Shown here one piece after another: positions 6,904 to 14,112 of a stretch of 45,376 nucleotides of DNA; the stretch's first letter is position 1, and each line of letters begins with the position of its first letter. Origin of the DNA: Bacillota bacterium (GTDB taxonomy: Bacteria; Bacillota; Clostridia; Christensenellales; Aristaeellaceae); contig JAEXCG010000024.1 of NCBI GenBank assembly GCA_023402355.1, positions 1 through 45,376 of the forward strand, written 5' to 3'. A program made the translations under genes and the position numbers. Below the pieces are notes generated by a model. That model saw only the letters and a program-made list of their open reading frames with translations, did not search any database and was not told the origin of the DNA.

Positions 6904-9222
6904 TCATTCGACGCTCTTGAGGGAGGTCACCATGTCGATCTTCTTCACGTTGCGGGTCAGAATCCACTGCACGAAGCGGGAGAACGCGAACGTCACCACG
7001 CAGGCGATGAGGATGGATTGCAGCTCCACGTGCGCGCCGTAGACCATCTGCTCCGATTCGACCGAGTGCATGACCACGCCCGTCAGCCAGATGCCCGGCC
7101 CGATGCCCAGCAGCACGCCCAGCGTCGTGATCCAGTTGTTCTCGCGCACCATCAGGCGCTTGATCTCCTTTTGGTGATAGCCCAGCACCTTGAGCGTCGC
7201 GTACTCGCGGCCACGCTCCATGAAGTTGAGGATGCCCATGTTGTACAGGATGACGAACGCGAGGCCCAGCGCCGCGCCGCTCATCAGGTTGAAGATGCCG
7301 GTCAGGGACTTTAGGATGCTCAGGTTCTGCTCGTGCTGCACCGTGGGGTCCTTGAGCGCGTCCAGCTCATCCATCTGCAAGACCTTCGAGACGCAGGCGT
7401 CCGTGGGGCCCTTGAGCAGCAGCGAGGAGGGCCGGAAGTCGCCCTTGCTGAGCGTATCCCACAGCGCGCGGTCCATGTATACGCCCTGGCCGATGTTGCT
7501 GTAGACGACCTTGGCGACCGTCTGCCGCAGGGGCTGGTCATCGCCCGGCAGCCAGATTTCCACCTCGTCGCCGGGGGAGAGGCCGATCGTCTCGCAGAGC
7601 TTTTCCGTCACCGCCACGCCCTGCGCGGGAATTTCCGTCCAGGTGCGGTCCTCGCCCAGGTTGAGCAGCCGCTGCCCGGGCTCCACCACGGTCAGGGTGG
7701 TCGTGCGTGCGTCTTTTTCCCCGCGCAGGCTGATCGCCTTTTCCATGATGCCTTCCACCCGCTCGGCGTCCAGACGGCTATAGTAGGACTGCGCCGTGCC
7801 GCCCTCGCTCGTGAGGTCGGCGCGCAGGTCGTACTGGATCGTACCGTCGTAGTACTGCCCCACGAAGAAGCGCACGGAGTCCTCGAGCCCCAGCGAGGTG
7901 ATGATGAGCATGTTGCAGCACAGGATGCCGATGAGCAGCATCACGGCGCGCAGCTTGTTGCGAAAGAGGTTGCGCACGACCATCTTCGTGTTGAAGCTAA
8001 GCCGCCGCCACAGGCGGGTAAAGCGCTCCAGGAAGATGCGGCTGCCGTCCCTGGGCGGCTTGGGCCGCAGCAGGGAGGCCGTGACCTCGCGCGCCGCCTT
8101 GCGGTAGGCAAAGTAGCAGACCGCGCAGCTCAGCGCGACCGAGAGCGCGCACATGCACCACGCCGCCGTGGATACGGGCGCGCGCAGCTGATAGGGGAAG
8201 ACGTAGTGGCTCGCCTCCATGTCCCACAGCATCTTCGGCAGGGTGATGCGCCCGACCCCCAGCCCCAGCAGCGCGCCCGCGAGCGAGGGGTAGAACGCGT
8301 AGGCCAGGTAGTGGCGCGTCACCTTGCTGCCGCCGTAGCCCAACGCCTTGAGCGTGCCCAGCTGCATGCGCTGGTTGTCGATCAGGCGCGTGATGGTGGT
8401 GAGTACGATCATCGCGGAGACGGCGAAGGCGAGCAGCGGGAAGACGTAGGAGAGACGCCGATACATCGTCACGTCGTTTCGCGTGCGCTGGGTGGAGCCG
8501 TTGGCCTTTTGATCCACGACCAGCGCGTAGGGGTAGAGGTCCTCGATGCGTGCGCGCACGGACGCTTCGTCCGCGTCCGCCGCAAGGTCCACGAGCAGCT
8601 CGCTCGCGGGAATGGGGGCGAGCGCCTCCATGTTCACGATCGCGAACCCGTAGTGCAGCGGGTCGGGCGTCACGTCCTTGGCGGTGATGACGTATTCGGG
8701 GCTCAGCACGAGGCCGCGCACGGTGAAGCTCTGGTCGTAGCCGTAATCGTCCAGCTTCAGGCGAAGCGAGTCCCCGACGGACAGGCCGTTCGCGTCCGCA
8801 AACTGCTTTTCCAGCAGCACCCCGCGCCTGTCGTCCTTTGTGAGCAGCGCGCCCTCCTGCAGGAGCGGCGCGTTGATCTCCGCCGCCCCGTCGTAGCCCA
8901 GCACCTGCAACGTGCCGCCGCCGGGCAGGCTTGTGTCCATCTCCGCGTCAATGCGCATCTGCACCCGCTGCACGCCCGTCAGGCGTTCCACGCGGCGCAG
9001 GGCCTCGCGGTCCGCGCCCGGAAGCTGCACCCAGAAGTCCGCGAGGTTCTGCTCCTCGTAATACGTCTCGATGGTGCGGTCGATCATGCGCCAGGCCGCG
9101 TCCAGCCCGCTGAACACCCAGGTGCCCAGCGCGCACAGCAGCATCATGGAGATGAATTGCAGCTTCGCCTTGCCCATGTCGCGCAGCAGCTTTTTGCGCA
9201 GGGTGTTCTTGTCCTTTACCAT
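6904..9222 (-). CDS. FtsX-like ABC exporter permease (two-domain)
   Basis: A 772-aa membrane protein with two repeats of the FtsX/MacB plan: a first membrane helix near residues 20-40 (LQFISMMLLCALGTWVFSGL), a large extracytoplasmic domain, a three-helix group near 280-420 (LLAFAVSAMIVLTTI), then a second anchor near 470-490 (AVMLLIGILCCNMLIITSLGL), a second outer domain and a final helix group. The segments QRMQLGTLKALGY and GREYATLKVLGYHQKEI are the conserved cytoplasmic loops that contact the ATPase. It works with the ATPase at 9216 (genes overlap by 7 bp) and the adaptor downstream to export an unknown substrate, perhaps a peptide or drug. Confidence 0.92.
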   Translation of the reverse strand: MVKDKNTLRKKLLRDMGKAKLQFISMMLLCALGTWVFSGLDAAWRMIDRTIETYYEEQNLADFWVQLPGADREALRRVERLTGVQRVQMRIDAEMDTSLPGGGTLQVLGYDGAAEINAPLLQEGALLTKDDRRGVLLEKQFADANGLSVGDSLRLKLDDYGYDQSFTVRGLVLSPEYVITAKDVTPDPLHYGFAIVNMEALAPIPASELLVDLAADADEASVRARIEDLYPYALVVDQKANGSTQRTRNDVTMYRRLSYVFPLLAFAVSAMIVLTTITRLIDNQRMQLGTLKALGYGGSKVTRHYLAYAFYPSLAGALLGLGVGRITLPKMLWDMEASHYVFPYQLRAPVSTAAWCMCALSVALSCAVCYFAYRKAAREVTASLLRPKPPRDGSRIFLERFTRLWRRLSFNTKMVVRNLFRNKLRAVMLLIGILCCNMLIITSLGLEDSVRFFVGQYYDGTIQYDLRADLTSEGGTAQSYYSRLDAERVEGIMEKAISLRGEKDARTTTLTVVEPGQRLLNLGEDRTWTEIPAQGVAVTEKLCETIGLSPGDEVEIWLPGDDQPLRQTVAKVVYSNIGQGVYMDRALWDTLSKGDFRPSSLLLKGPTDACVSKVLQMDELDALKDPTVQHEQNLSILKSLTGIFNLMSGAALGLAFVILYNMGILNFMERGREYATLKVLGYHQKEIKRLMVRENNWITTLGVLLGIGPGIWLTGVVMHSVESEQMVYGAHVELQSILIACVVTFAFSRFVQWILTRNVKKIDMVTSLKSVE

Positions 9223-9917
9223 GCGATGTCCTCCACTTTGGCGGGGCTTTCGCAGAGCGTCACGGATTCGATCGTGCCGTTCTTCATGCGGATGACCCGC
9301 CGGCCCAGCGGGGCGATCATCGCGTTGTGCGTGATGATGACCACCGTGGTGCCGAAGTCGCGCGAGAGGTTGGAGAGCAGCGAGAGCACCTGCACGCCGG
9401 TCTTGGAGTCGAGCACGCCGGTGGGTTCGTCGCACAGCAGCAGCGCGGGGTTCTTGCACAGCGCCCGCGCGATGGAGACGCGCTGCTGCTCGCCGCCGGA
9501 GAGCTGCGCCGGGAAGTTGCCCATGCGGTCCGCGAGGCCGACCTGCGCCATCACCTCGCGGGGATTCAGCGCGTTTTTGCACACCTGCTGGGCGAGCTCC
9601 ACGTTTTCCAGCGCCGTCAGGTTGGGCATCAGGTTGTAAAACTGAAACACGAAGCCCACGTCCAGACGGCGATACTCGGTGAGCTGGCGCGGCGTGAGCG
9701 CGGTCACGACCTTGCCGCCGACGGTGATCGTGCCGCTGCTTGCCCGGTCCATGCCGCCCAGGAGGTTCAGCACCGTCGTCTTGCCCGCGCCGCTGGGCCC
9801 CAGCACCACGCAAAGCTCGCCCTTTTCGATCTCGAAGTTCACGTGGTCCGCGGCGCGCACCGGCGCACCTGCGGTCGGGTACTCCTTGCACACGTCCTCA
9901 AAAGCGATATAAGCCAT
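9216..9917 (-). CDS. MacB/LolD-type ABC exporter ATPase
   Basis: A 233-aa nucleotide-binding protein with all ABC motifs: Walker A LGPSGAGKTT near residue 42, Q-loop FVFQFYNLMPNLTALENV, signature LSGGEQQRVSIARAL, Walker B LLLCDEPTGVLD and the H-loop VVIITHN. The NLMPNLTALENVELA spacing and DSKTG are typical of the MacB/LolD/FtsE group that drives FtsX-like permeases. The ATG at 9917 is preferred over 9923 because AAAGGA is 7 nt before it. It is the first gene of a three-gene operon led by a near-consensus promoter at 9978-10005. Confidence 0.95.
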   Translation of the reverse strand: MAYIAFEDVCKEYPTAGAPVRAADHVNFEIEKGELCVVLGPSGAGKTTVLNLLGGMDRASSGTITVGGKVVTALTPRQLTEYRRLDVGFVFQFYNLMPNLTALENVELAQQVCKNALNPREVMAQVGLADRMGNFPAQLSGGEQQRVSIARALCKNPALLLCDEPTGVLDSKTGVQVLSLLSNLSRDFGTTVVIITHNAMIAPLGRRVIRMKNGTIESVTLCESPAKVEDIAW

Positions 9918-9977
9918 GCCCATTTCCTTTCTATGCGGAAGACAAAGTCCGTAAAAACAAATCGATTTTATGTTTTT

Positions 9978-10010
9978 ATTATACGCGCTGGAAGGGAAAT
10001 GTCAATTGAC
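9978..10010 (-). promoter_or_regulatory. Exporter operon promoter with palindromic operator candidate
   Basis: Read leftward: TTGACA (10005-10000), 16-bp spacer, TATAAT (9983-9978). A perfect 10-bp palindrome, GTCAATTGAC (10001-10010), covers the -35 box. That is where a repressor would act, and the TetR protein encoded downstream is the obvious candidate. Confidence 0.7.
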
Positions 10011-10069
10011 CGGGGGAAGATTTCGGGATGTGCGTGGAGGATAAAGGCGGAGATTACACTAAACACCTC

Positions 10070-10290
10070 TTGTCGAAAAGACGATTTAGGATTATAATGA
10101 TGCTGCAAGCTAGAAATAGGAACTAATAGAAATGAAGCGAGGAGGTAAGCTTAGCGTGGATCCATGCTGCAAAAGCACTGACTTAAGTATGCAGATGGGG
10201 GGTTATGGGGCGTCAGGTTCTCGTGTTGCGATTCAATTCAAAACAGTTTATAAGCTAGTTGACCTCTTATCTGACGGCCATTTTTTTTGA
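10070..10290 (+). ncRNA. Candidate small RNA with its own promoter and terminator
   Basis: The 9924-10369 gap has no convincing reading frame but holds a promoter, TTGTCG (10070-10075), 17 bp, TATAAT (10093-10098), and about 170 bp later a possible terminator: CGTCAG (10211-10216) pairing with CTGACG (10271-10276) just before an eight-T run (10281-10288). Between them are short self-complementary pieces (TAAGCTTA, TGCAAAAGCA, ACTTAAGT). A transcript of ~185 nt would result. The terminator loop is long (54 nt) and I recognise no known RNA family, so it could also be the leader of the gene at 10370. Confidence 0.35.
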
Positions 10291-10321
10291 TTGAGATTTG
10301 CATTTTTGAGTGATATATACT
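10291..10321 (+). promoter_or_regulatory. Possible promoter/operator of the gene at 10370
   Basis: AT-rich stretch with TTGAGA (10291) and TATACT (10316-10321), spaced 19 bp. TTTTGAGTGATA lies between them and matches the TTGAGTG motif repeated at 11931 and 11976 beside the XRE gene at 11585. Weak as a promoter, notable for the shared motif. Confidence 0.35.
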
Positions 10322-10369
10322 TAAAAATAATGATATAGAAAATTAAGAACAATATCTGGGGGATTATAG

Positions 10370-10969
10370 ATGAACAGAATGAATATAACCGATATCAGTG
10401 TGGACCCATGGCATATAAAAAGCGTGTATAGATATTTAATTAGAAACAACAAAGATGCACGACATATTCACGCAGAGCTTAAAAAGATATGGAAAGAATT
10501 ATACAATTGCTGGCCGCGAAAAAGCATTGAACGTCTTGGCTGTTATAAAAATCTAATTATTGATTATTATACATATCAAATAAAAAGAGCAAATGCCTTG
10601 GGTGTGTTTGCCGCATATAATGATTTTCAAAATCAGTTACAAGATGTGTTTGATGATAATAATTTTTTAGATGAACAAACGATGGAAGAGTGTGAAGCAT
10701 ACAAATCAATAGTAAACCGTTTAGATGAATTGGATGATGAACTCGACCATATTATTGGTGATGACAAAGAATTGGGATCACGAAAGCAAGATTGGTATCT
10801 GTATTCGATTGATCTCCTAATAAAACTACTTAATTATCAGTATTGTTGGGGTTACGAATCTGGCATTGAGATGTGCAGAATTATCGGCATTGAGCACGGG
10901 ATAATTTTTGATGGGAACAAAAATGTATTAAATGGAATATATCGGTTGTTAAACCTTGATAAACCGTAA
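10370..10969 (+). CDS. Unrecognised AT-rich gene, paralogue of the gene at 12145
   Basis: A 199-aa protein of unknown function. It opens MNRMNITDISVDPWHIKSVYRYL, has an all-helical look with many charged and aromatic residues, an acidic middle (LDELDDELDHIIGDDKE near residue 125) and a late segment YQYCWGYESGIEMCRIIGIEHG near 165. The gene at 12145 has the same plan at both ends (MNRINIREIF...DPSHVEDIYQYM and YMYLIGVEYGIYQW), so the two are diverged copies of one family. No signal peptide, membrane helix or catalytic motif is visible. The ribosome site is GGGGGATTATAG before ATG. The helical ends with G-x-E-x-GI resemble small clostridial DUF proteins such as DUF6809, but that is only a guess. 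Confidence 0.75.
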   Translation: MNRMNITDISVDPWHIKSVYRYLIRNNKDARHIHAELKKIWKELYNCWPRKSIERLGCYKNLIIDYYTYQIKRANALGVFAAYNDFQNQLQDVFDDNNFLDEQTMEECEAYKSIVNRLDELDDELDHIIGDDKELGSRKQDWYLYSIDLLIKLLNYQYCWGYESGIEMCRIIGIEHGIIFDGNKNVLNGIYRLLNLDKP

Positions 10970-10998
10970 AAAACGCAGAATTATACAATCTGCGTTTT
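10970..10998. terminator. Bidirectional terminator between convergent genes
   Basis: AAAACGCAGA (10970-10979) pairs with TCTGCGTTTT (10989-10998), a 10-bp stem with a 9-nt loop. T runs are present on both strands. It ends both the gene at 10370 and the XRE gene at 11021. Confidence 0.85.
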
Positions 10999-11020
10999 GA
11001 TACCGTATTCAAATTTTAAA

Positions 11021-11395
11021 TTAAAGTTTTACAATTGATTTATCCAATAGGTGCTTGCGGGCACCTGATATCATCTCTACGATCATTGCGGCCTCACGTG
11101 GTGAGCAATCGGATATAGTGTCTATCGTCATTTGTACAGGATCGTCTAAATCTAGCGACAAATCGCTTGCTAAGAAATAAGCGGGTGACACGTGAAGCAC
11201 ATTGCATATATTTACCAGAAGCGTTAAACTTGGTAACTTCCGACCTAATTCAATTTGACGAAGAAAAATTTCGGATATACCAACAATACCCGCAAGCATG
11301 CCTACTTGCATATTTGCTTCTGTTCGAGCCATATAAATTCGATACCCTAATGCTTTACGATCAATTTGAGCATCGTATTCCTTAGCCAATAGCAA
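11021..11395 (-). CDS. XRE-family regulator (island, first)
   Basis: A 124-aa protein with a Cro/C1 HTH at about residues 15-75: LGYRIYMARTEANMQVGMLAGIVGISEIFLRQIELGRKLPSLTLLVNICNVLHVSPAYFL. A ~45-aa C-terminal extension (DLDDPVQMTIDTISDCSPREAAMIVEMISGARKHL) resembles helices seen in clostridial XRE regulators and may dimerise. The start codon has a usable GGAGG site upstream. It converges on the unknown gene at 10370 across a shared terminator. AT-rich like the rest of the island. Its targets are unknown. Confidence 0.88.
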   Translation of the reverse strand: MLLAKEYDAQIDRKALGYRIYMARTEANMQVGMLAGIVGISEIFLRQIELGRKLPSLTLLVNICNVLHVSPAYFLASDLSLDLDDPVQMTIDTISDCSPREAAMIVEMISGARKHLLDKSIVKL

Positions 11396-11584
11396 CGCCT
11401 CCTTCCGATAGTTAGCATTTCTATCTTATGGGTGAAGCGCATCTTTTTGTTATGCTTCTAATTAGGGTTTCTAATCAATAGAAAAATTATTTGCTGCGAT
11501 AATACGAACTCATTTATCTCCTAATTTTCTTTCGGAGATATTGCTGTACATAATAAATCTATTTAATAATTCATATATAGCAAA

Positions 11585-11899
11585 TCACATTTTTTTAGTA
11601 AGCATAATATCAAGCATTTCACTGATAACTTTCTTTTGTTTCGGGGTTATGGTATTCCACCGGTTTAGAACATATTGTTGTTCGGCGGTCAAATTCGATT
11701 TGCCCTCGTCGAAGAATTGCGCTAATGTAATTCCAAAGCCGTTACATAATAGTTCCAACGTTGTTATCGTAGGATCGGATCTTCCTGAAGTTATATTTTT
11801 GATCGTATTCCAAGCCACGTTTGAGTTTTTCGACAACGTATAGATCGACCATCCACGATCACGAAGTAAGTCCAAAAGGCGTGTGCCAACATCCATCAT
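11585..11899 (-). CDS. XRE-family regulator (island, second)
   Basis: A 104-aa HTH protein: residues 5-65 (GTRLLDLLRDRGWSIYTLSKNSNVAWNTIKNITSGRSDPTITTLELLCNGFGITLAQFF) form a Cro/C1 domain with the common clostridial ending TAEQQYVLNRWNTITPKQKKVISEMLDIM. It is divergent from the unknown gene at 12145. Its own promoter has a TTGAGTG-motif copy in the spacer and another copy lies 45 bp further towards 12145, so it probably represses itself and may control both unknown paralogues. The start follows AGGTGGTGAT. Confidence 0.9.
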   Translation of the reverse strand: MMDVGTRLLDLLRDRGWSIYTLSKNSNVAWNTIKNITSGRSDPTITTLELLCNGFGITLAQFFDEGKSNLTAEQQYVLNRWNTITPKQKKVISEMLDIMLTKKM

Positions 11900-11916
11900 A
11901 TCACCACCTATTCATA

Positions 11917-11945
11917 ATTGTATCGCAATATTGAGTGGCACATAA
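11917..11945 (-). promoter_or_regulatory. Promoter of the second island XRE gene
   Basis: Read leftward: TTATGT (11945-11940), 17 bp, TACAAT (11922-11917). The motif AATATTGAGTG (11927-11937) occupies the spacer, as expected for an autorepressor site. Confidence 0.6.
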
Positions 11946-11982
11946 TCGATACAAACAGTGAGTCATATAGAAATATTGAGTG
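11927..11982. repeat. Direct repeat AATATTGAGTG, candidate operator pair
   Basis: Two exact 11-bp copies (11927-11937 and 11972-11982) 45 bp apart in the divergent spacer, with a partial copy AGTGAGTCATATA between them. A related TTTTGAGTGATA lies upstream of the paralogue at 10370. The remainder of the 11900-12144 spacer shows nothing else that I can name. Confidence 0.55.
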
Positions 11983-12144
11983 ATAATGGGATAGTTAATA
12001 TGGAGAGCACCGTGCTTTGGCATCTATAATTGAAAAAATCTCGATCCTTATAGATCAAGAAATATACTTACATTGTTTGAGAATTATTATGATTTTGAAC
12101 CGATTATTCGACAATGCGAGAAAATATGAGGATAAATAGCCAAT

Positions 12145-12726
12145 ATGAATAGGATAAATATTCGGGAAATATTTTTGTATAGCGATGATCCGTCACACGT
12201 CGAGGATATATATCAATATATGATGAAAAATAGCAAAGCTGCAAAAGAAATGAAGATTAAGGAATCGGAACTTTATAAAAAGCTTTCTGATGTATGTCCC
12301 GCAGAGCTTAGAACAACCTTTAATATGTATATCAAATCCTACCGAGAAGTTGAACTATATAGTTTGCGGCGAGCATTCGCCCAGGGCATATTATTTTCTT
12401 ATAAGATGTTTTCTCAGATACCGAATTCCAGCGAAAGTACAGATCAAATTGATGGAGAAGAGAGAAATAATCAAAAGAATTGCAAGAAACGAATAAACAA
12501 ATATGAATATTGGTATAGCAAACTCAAATCTACCCCTGACGGCGGTGTGGTAGAGGGATGTCTTAAAGAGTGGTGTGATTGCGTAGGGAATTTAATTCAT
12601 ATCCATATCAATTATATGTACCTGATTGGGGTCGAATACGGTATATACCAATGGAAAATCATTGATCCCAATTATCAGGAAAGCGATGAGCAAATCCAAG
12701 AGATGTATAAACGACTACATTATTAA
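12145..12726 (+). CDS. Unrecognised AT-rich gene, paralogue of the gene at 10370
   Basis: A 193-aa protein, mostly helical, rich in Tyr, Lys and Glu, with no signal peptide or membrane helix. Similarity to the protein at 10370 is clearest at the N-terminus (MNR-NI, then D-x-x-H-[IV]-x-x-[IV]-Y-[RQ]-Y) and in the last third (NYMYLIGVEYGIYQWKIIDPN against NYQYCWGYESGIEMCRIIGIE). The middle, with NNQKNCKKRINKYEYWYSKL, is different and of similar length. The ribosome site is weak (GAGGA 12 nt before ATG). It may be a DNA- or protein-binding partner of the regulator next door, but the sequence does not say. The 230 bp after it hold only the terminator of queT. Confidence 0.75.
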   Translation: MNRINIREIFLYSDDPSHVEDIYQYMMKNSKAAKEMKIKESELYKKLSDVCPAELRTTFNMYIKSYREVELYSLRRAFAQGILFSYKMFSQIPNSSESTDQIDGEERNNQKNCKKRINKYEYWYSKLKSTPDGGVVEGCLKEWCDCVGNLIHIHINYMYLIGVEYGIYQWKIIDPNYQESDEQIQEMYKRLHY

Positions 12727-12868
12727 GAGAATGAATGCATTTTTTGGCGGCGCGAAGAAAGCTAACATATAGCTTTGCATGATAACTGCTTGCTCATTAG
12801 AAAATCGGTTTATAAGTTTTGAAATCCTTTGCTGCACATATGCAATATTCTTTCCTAAATCTTATCTT

Positions 12869-12929
12869 AAGAAACGCCGGGCAAAGGCGCTCATCTCTGC
12901 CATGCAGGAGACAAACCCTTTACCCGGCG
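12869..12929 (-). terminator. Terminator of queT
   Basis: CGCCGGGCAAAGG (12875-12887) pairs with CCTTTACCCGGCG (12917-12929) with one mismatch, followed leftward by TTTCTT. The loop is long (29 nt). Confidence 0.65.
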
Positions 12930-12953
12930 ATATTTCGCTTACTTCAGCCTGTG

Positions 12954-13436
12954 TCAGTTTCCCTTGAGCCTTTCCGGCACACGCTCCATGCCCTTGAGCA
13001 TCAGCAGGCCCACGACGTAGCAGGCGATGGCCTCGCCCGCGGCGACGTAGAGCATGCACAGCGCGAGGGGAATTTCCGGCGTGTAGAGCACGTGCACGAG
13101 CGCGCCCACGATCAGCCCGTTGAAGACGACGGGCGGCAGCGCGGCGAGCCACTTGTTTTTGCGCAGCATGCGCGTCGAAATCGCCGCCAGCAGCGTCGCG
13201 AGCGATCCGAAGACGATGTCCGGCAGCGCGCAGCCGCCGAGCAGGTTCGCGAGCAGACAGCCGACGAAGAGCGCGGGCACTGCCTCCGGGAAGAGCACGG
13301 GCAGCAGCGTCAGCCCCTCCGATACGCGCACCTGCATCGCGCCGTAGCTGATGGGCGCCAGCACGAGCGTGAGCACGGCGTAGAGAGCGGCGATGACGGC
13401 CGCGCGGGTGAGCTTTTTGACGTTCATTTGTTTCAT
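12954..13436 (-). CDS. queT: QueT-family queuosine-precursor transporter (ECF S-component)
   Basis: A 160-aa integral membrane protein with five to six helices. The start matches the family: MKQMNVKKLTRAAVIAALYAVLTLVLAPISYGAMQVRVSEGLTLLPVLFPEAVPALFVGCLLANLLGG. QueT is the substrate-binding S-component that, with the shared ECF energy module, imports preQ1 or queuine for tRNA queuosine synthesis. A preQ1-I-like element sits in its 5' leader (13554-13592), and this pairing is strong mutual support. The ATG at 13436 follows GAGGGAG. A longer in-frame reading from a TTG at 13550 runs through the leader and was rejected. The ECF module genes are not in the window. Confidence 0.93.
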   Translation of the reverse strand: MKQMNVKKLTRAAVIAALYAVLTLVLAPISYGAMQVRVSEGLTLLPVLFPEAVPALFVGCLLANLLGGCALPDIVFGSLATLLAAISTRMLRKNKWLAALPPVVFNGLIVGALVHVLYTPEIPLALCMLYVAAGEAIACYVVGLLMLKGMERVPERLKGN

Positions 13437-13553
13437 TTCCAATCTCCCTCGCACCGGCCGACGCTGGCCACGTCCACGCAAAACAAAAGCGCCTGCGCTC
13501 GCCTCCATCCGGCGAACGTAGCCGCGGCGCGCGACCGCAGCCGCACGCAAATC

Positions 13554-13592
13554 CCTAGTTTTGTTTAAGGACTGGATGGTCTCGAACAGTCC
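13554..13592 (-). promoter_or_regulatory. preQ1-I riboswitch
   Basis: Read leftward: P1 arm GGACTG (13592-13587), loop TTCGAGACCATC, P1 arm CAGTCC (13574-13569), then the A-rich tail TTAAACAAAACTAGG. This is the compact class-I layout and the tail closely matches the known Thermoanaerobacter tengcongensis preQ1 aptamer tail. It senses preQ1 and lies in the leader of queT. About 120 nt of GC-rich leader separate it from the start codon, ending a segment with AGCGCAGGCGCTTTTGTTTT, which may be a terminator-type expression platform. Confidence 0.82.
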
Positions 13593-13617
13593 GATGCAGT
13601 TTTTTTAAAGCCGCTCT

Positions 13618-13646
13618 ATTGTACGCGATTGCGCGCAAAAAATCAA
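13618..13646 (-). promoter_or_regulatory. Promoter of the queT transcript
   Basis: Read leftward: TTGATT (13646-13641), 17 bp, TACAAT (13623-13618), about 25 bp before the preQ1 aptamer. Confidence 0.75.
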
Positions 13647-13714
13647 GCGTTTTGCGCATAGCGCCCGCGCGCGCCGGGCATGCTATGGGAGCAGAGAAAG
13701 GGGGAGAGGAAAAA

Positions 13715-13885
13715 ATGCATACTGAAAAGCATAGTCAGTGCATCCATTGCTCCGTCAGTTCCTGTAAGTATCACGATACGCAGGACATGTGCGGCCTGGA
13801 GAGCATCAAGGTCGTCGCCAAGAACAACTGCCACAACGGTTGTAAGGACGAAAGCATGTGCGGCAGCTACGAGTGCTGCAAGTAA
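13715..13885 (+). CDS. DUF1540 family small cysteine-rich protein
   Basis: A 56-aa protein with nine cysteines: QCIHCSVSSCKYHDTQDMCGLESIKV followed by a second C-x3-C and C-x6-CC cluster. This is the DUF1540 layout, a small family common in clostridia whose function is unknown. The cysteine pairs could hold a metal. The ATG at 13715 follows GGGGGAGAGG. The frame extends upstream to 13619, but that part overlaps the queT promoter and lacks a ribosome site. It is monocistronic and closed by a strong terminator. Confidence 0.85.
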   Translation: MHTEKHSQCIHCSVSSCKYHDTQDMCGLESIKVVAKNNCHNGCKDESMCGSYECCK

Positions 13886-13896
13886 GGTGGTACGCG

Positions 13897-13941
13897 CACA
13901 AAGGGAGCGGCGAAAGCCGCTCCCTTTGTGTTTACCTTTTG
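13897..13941 (+). terminator. Terminator of the DUF1540 gene
   Basis: A perfect 15-bp stem (13897-13911 with 13916-13930), GAAA tetraloop, then TTTACCTTTT. The next ~170 bp, up to 14112, hold nothing I can identify. Confidence 0.9.
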
Positions 13942-14112
13942 CATCCGGTCTTCGCCCGTGCGAGCCATCGGCCGGGCTGAGCTGCATCGACCGCGAGAGC
14001 CCGCACTTCTAGGGAGGCGTGCGGGGCGTTCTTTATCCAAAGCGACGCGGCAACAGCCCCGTCGCTTTCGCTTTCTTGAGGGTTCCGTCGTTCTCGCTTT
14101 GCCTCGGTTCGC

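Noticed and set aside
7333..9639. 768-aa frame on the + strand opposite the permease
   Set aside because: It is an antisense shadow rich in Arg, His and Ala, produced by GC-rich codons of the real gene. Several similar long shadows occur throughout and were left out.
9223..9891. A 995-aa fused protein spanning the ATPase and permease genes
   Set aside because: The upper part is an out-of-frame shadow of the ABC ATPase, whose true frame has every ABC motif. The permease starts at 9222.
9924..12950. Prophage or integrative element
   Set aside because: No integrase, transposase, structural gene, att-like repeat or tRNA boundary was found. Only composition and XRE genes suggest transfer.
13437..13550. 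In-frame extension of queT from a TTG at 13550
   Set aside because: It lies in the riboswitch leader, has poor composition and lacks a spaced ribosome site. MKQMNVKK has GAGGGAG.
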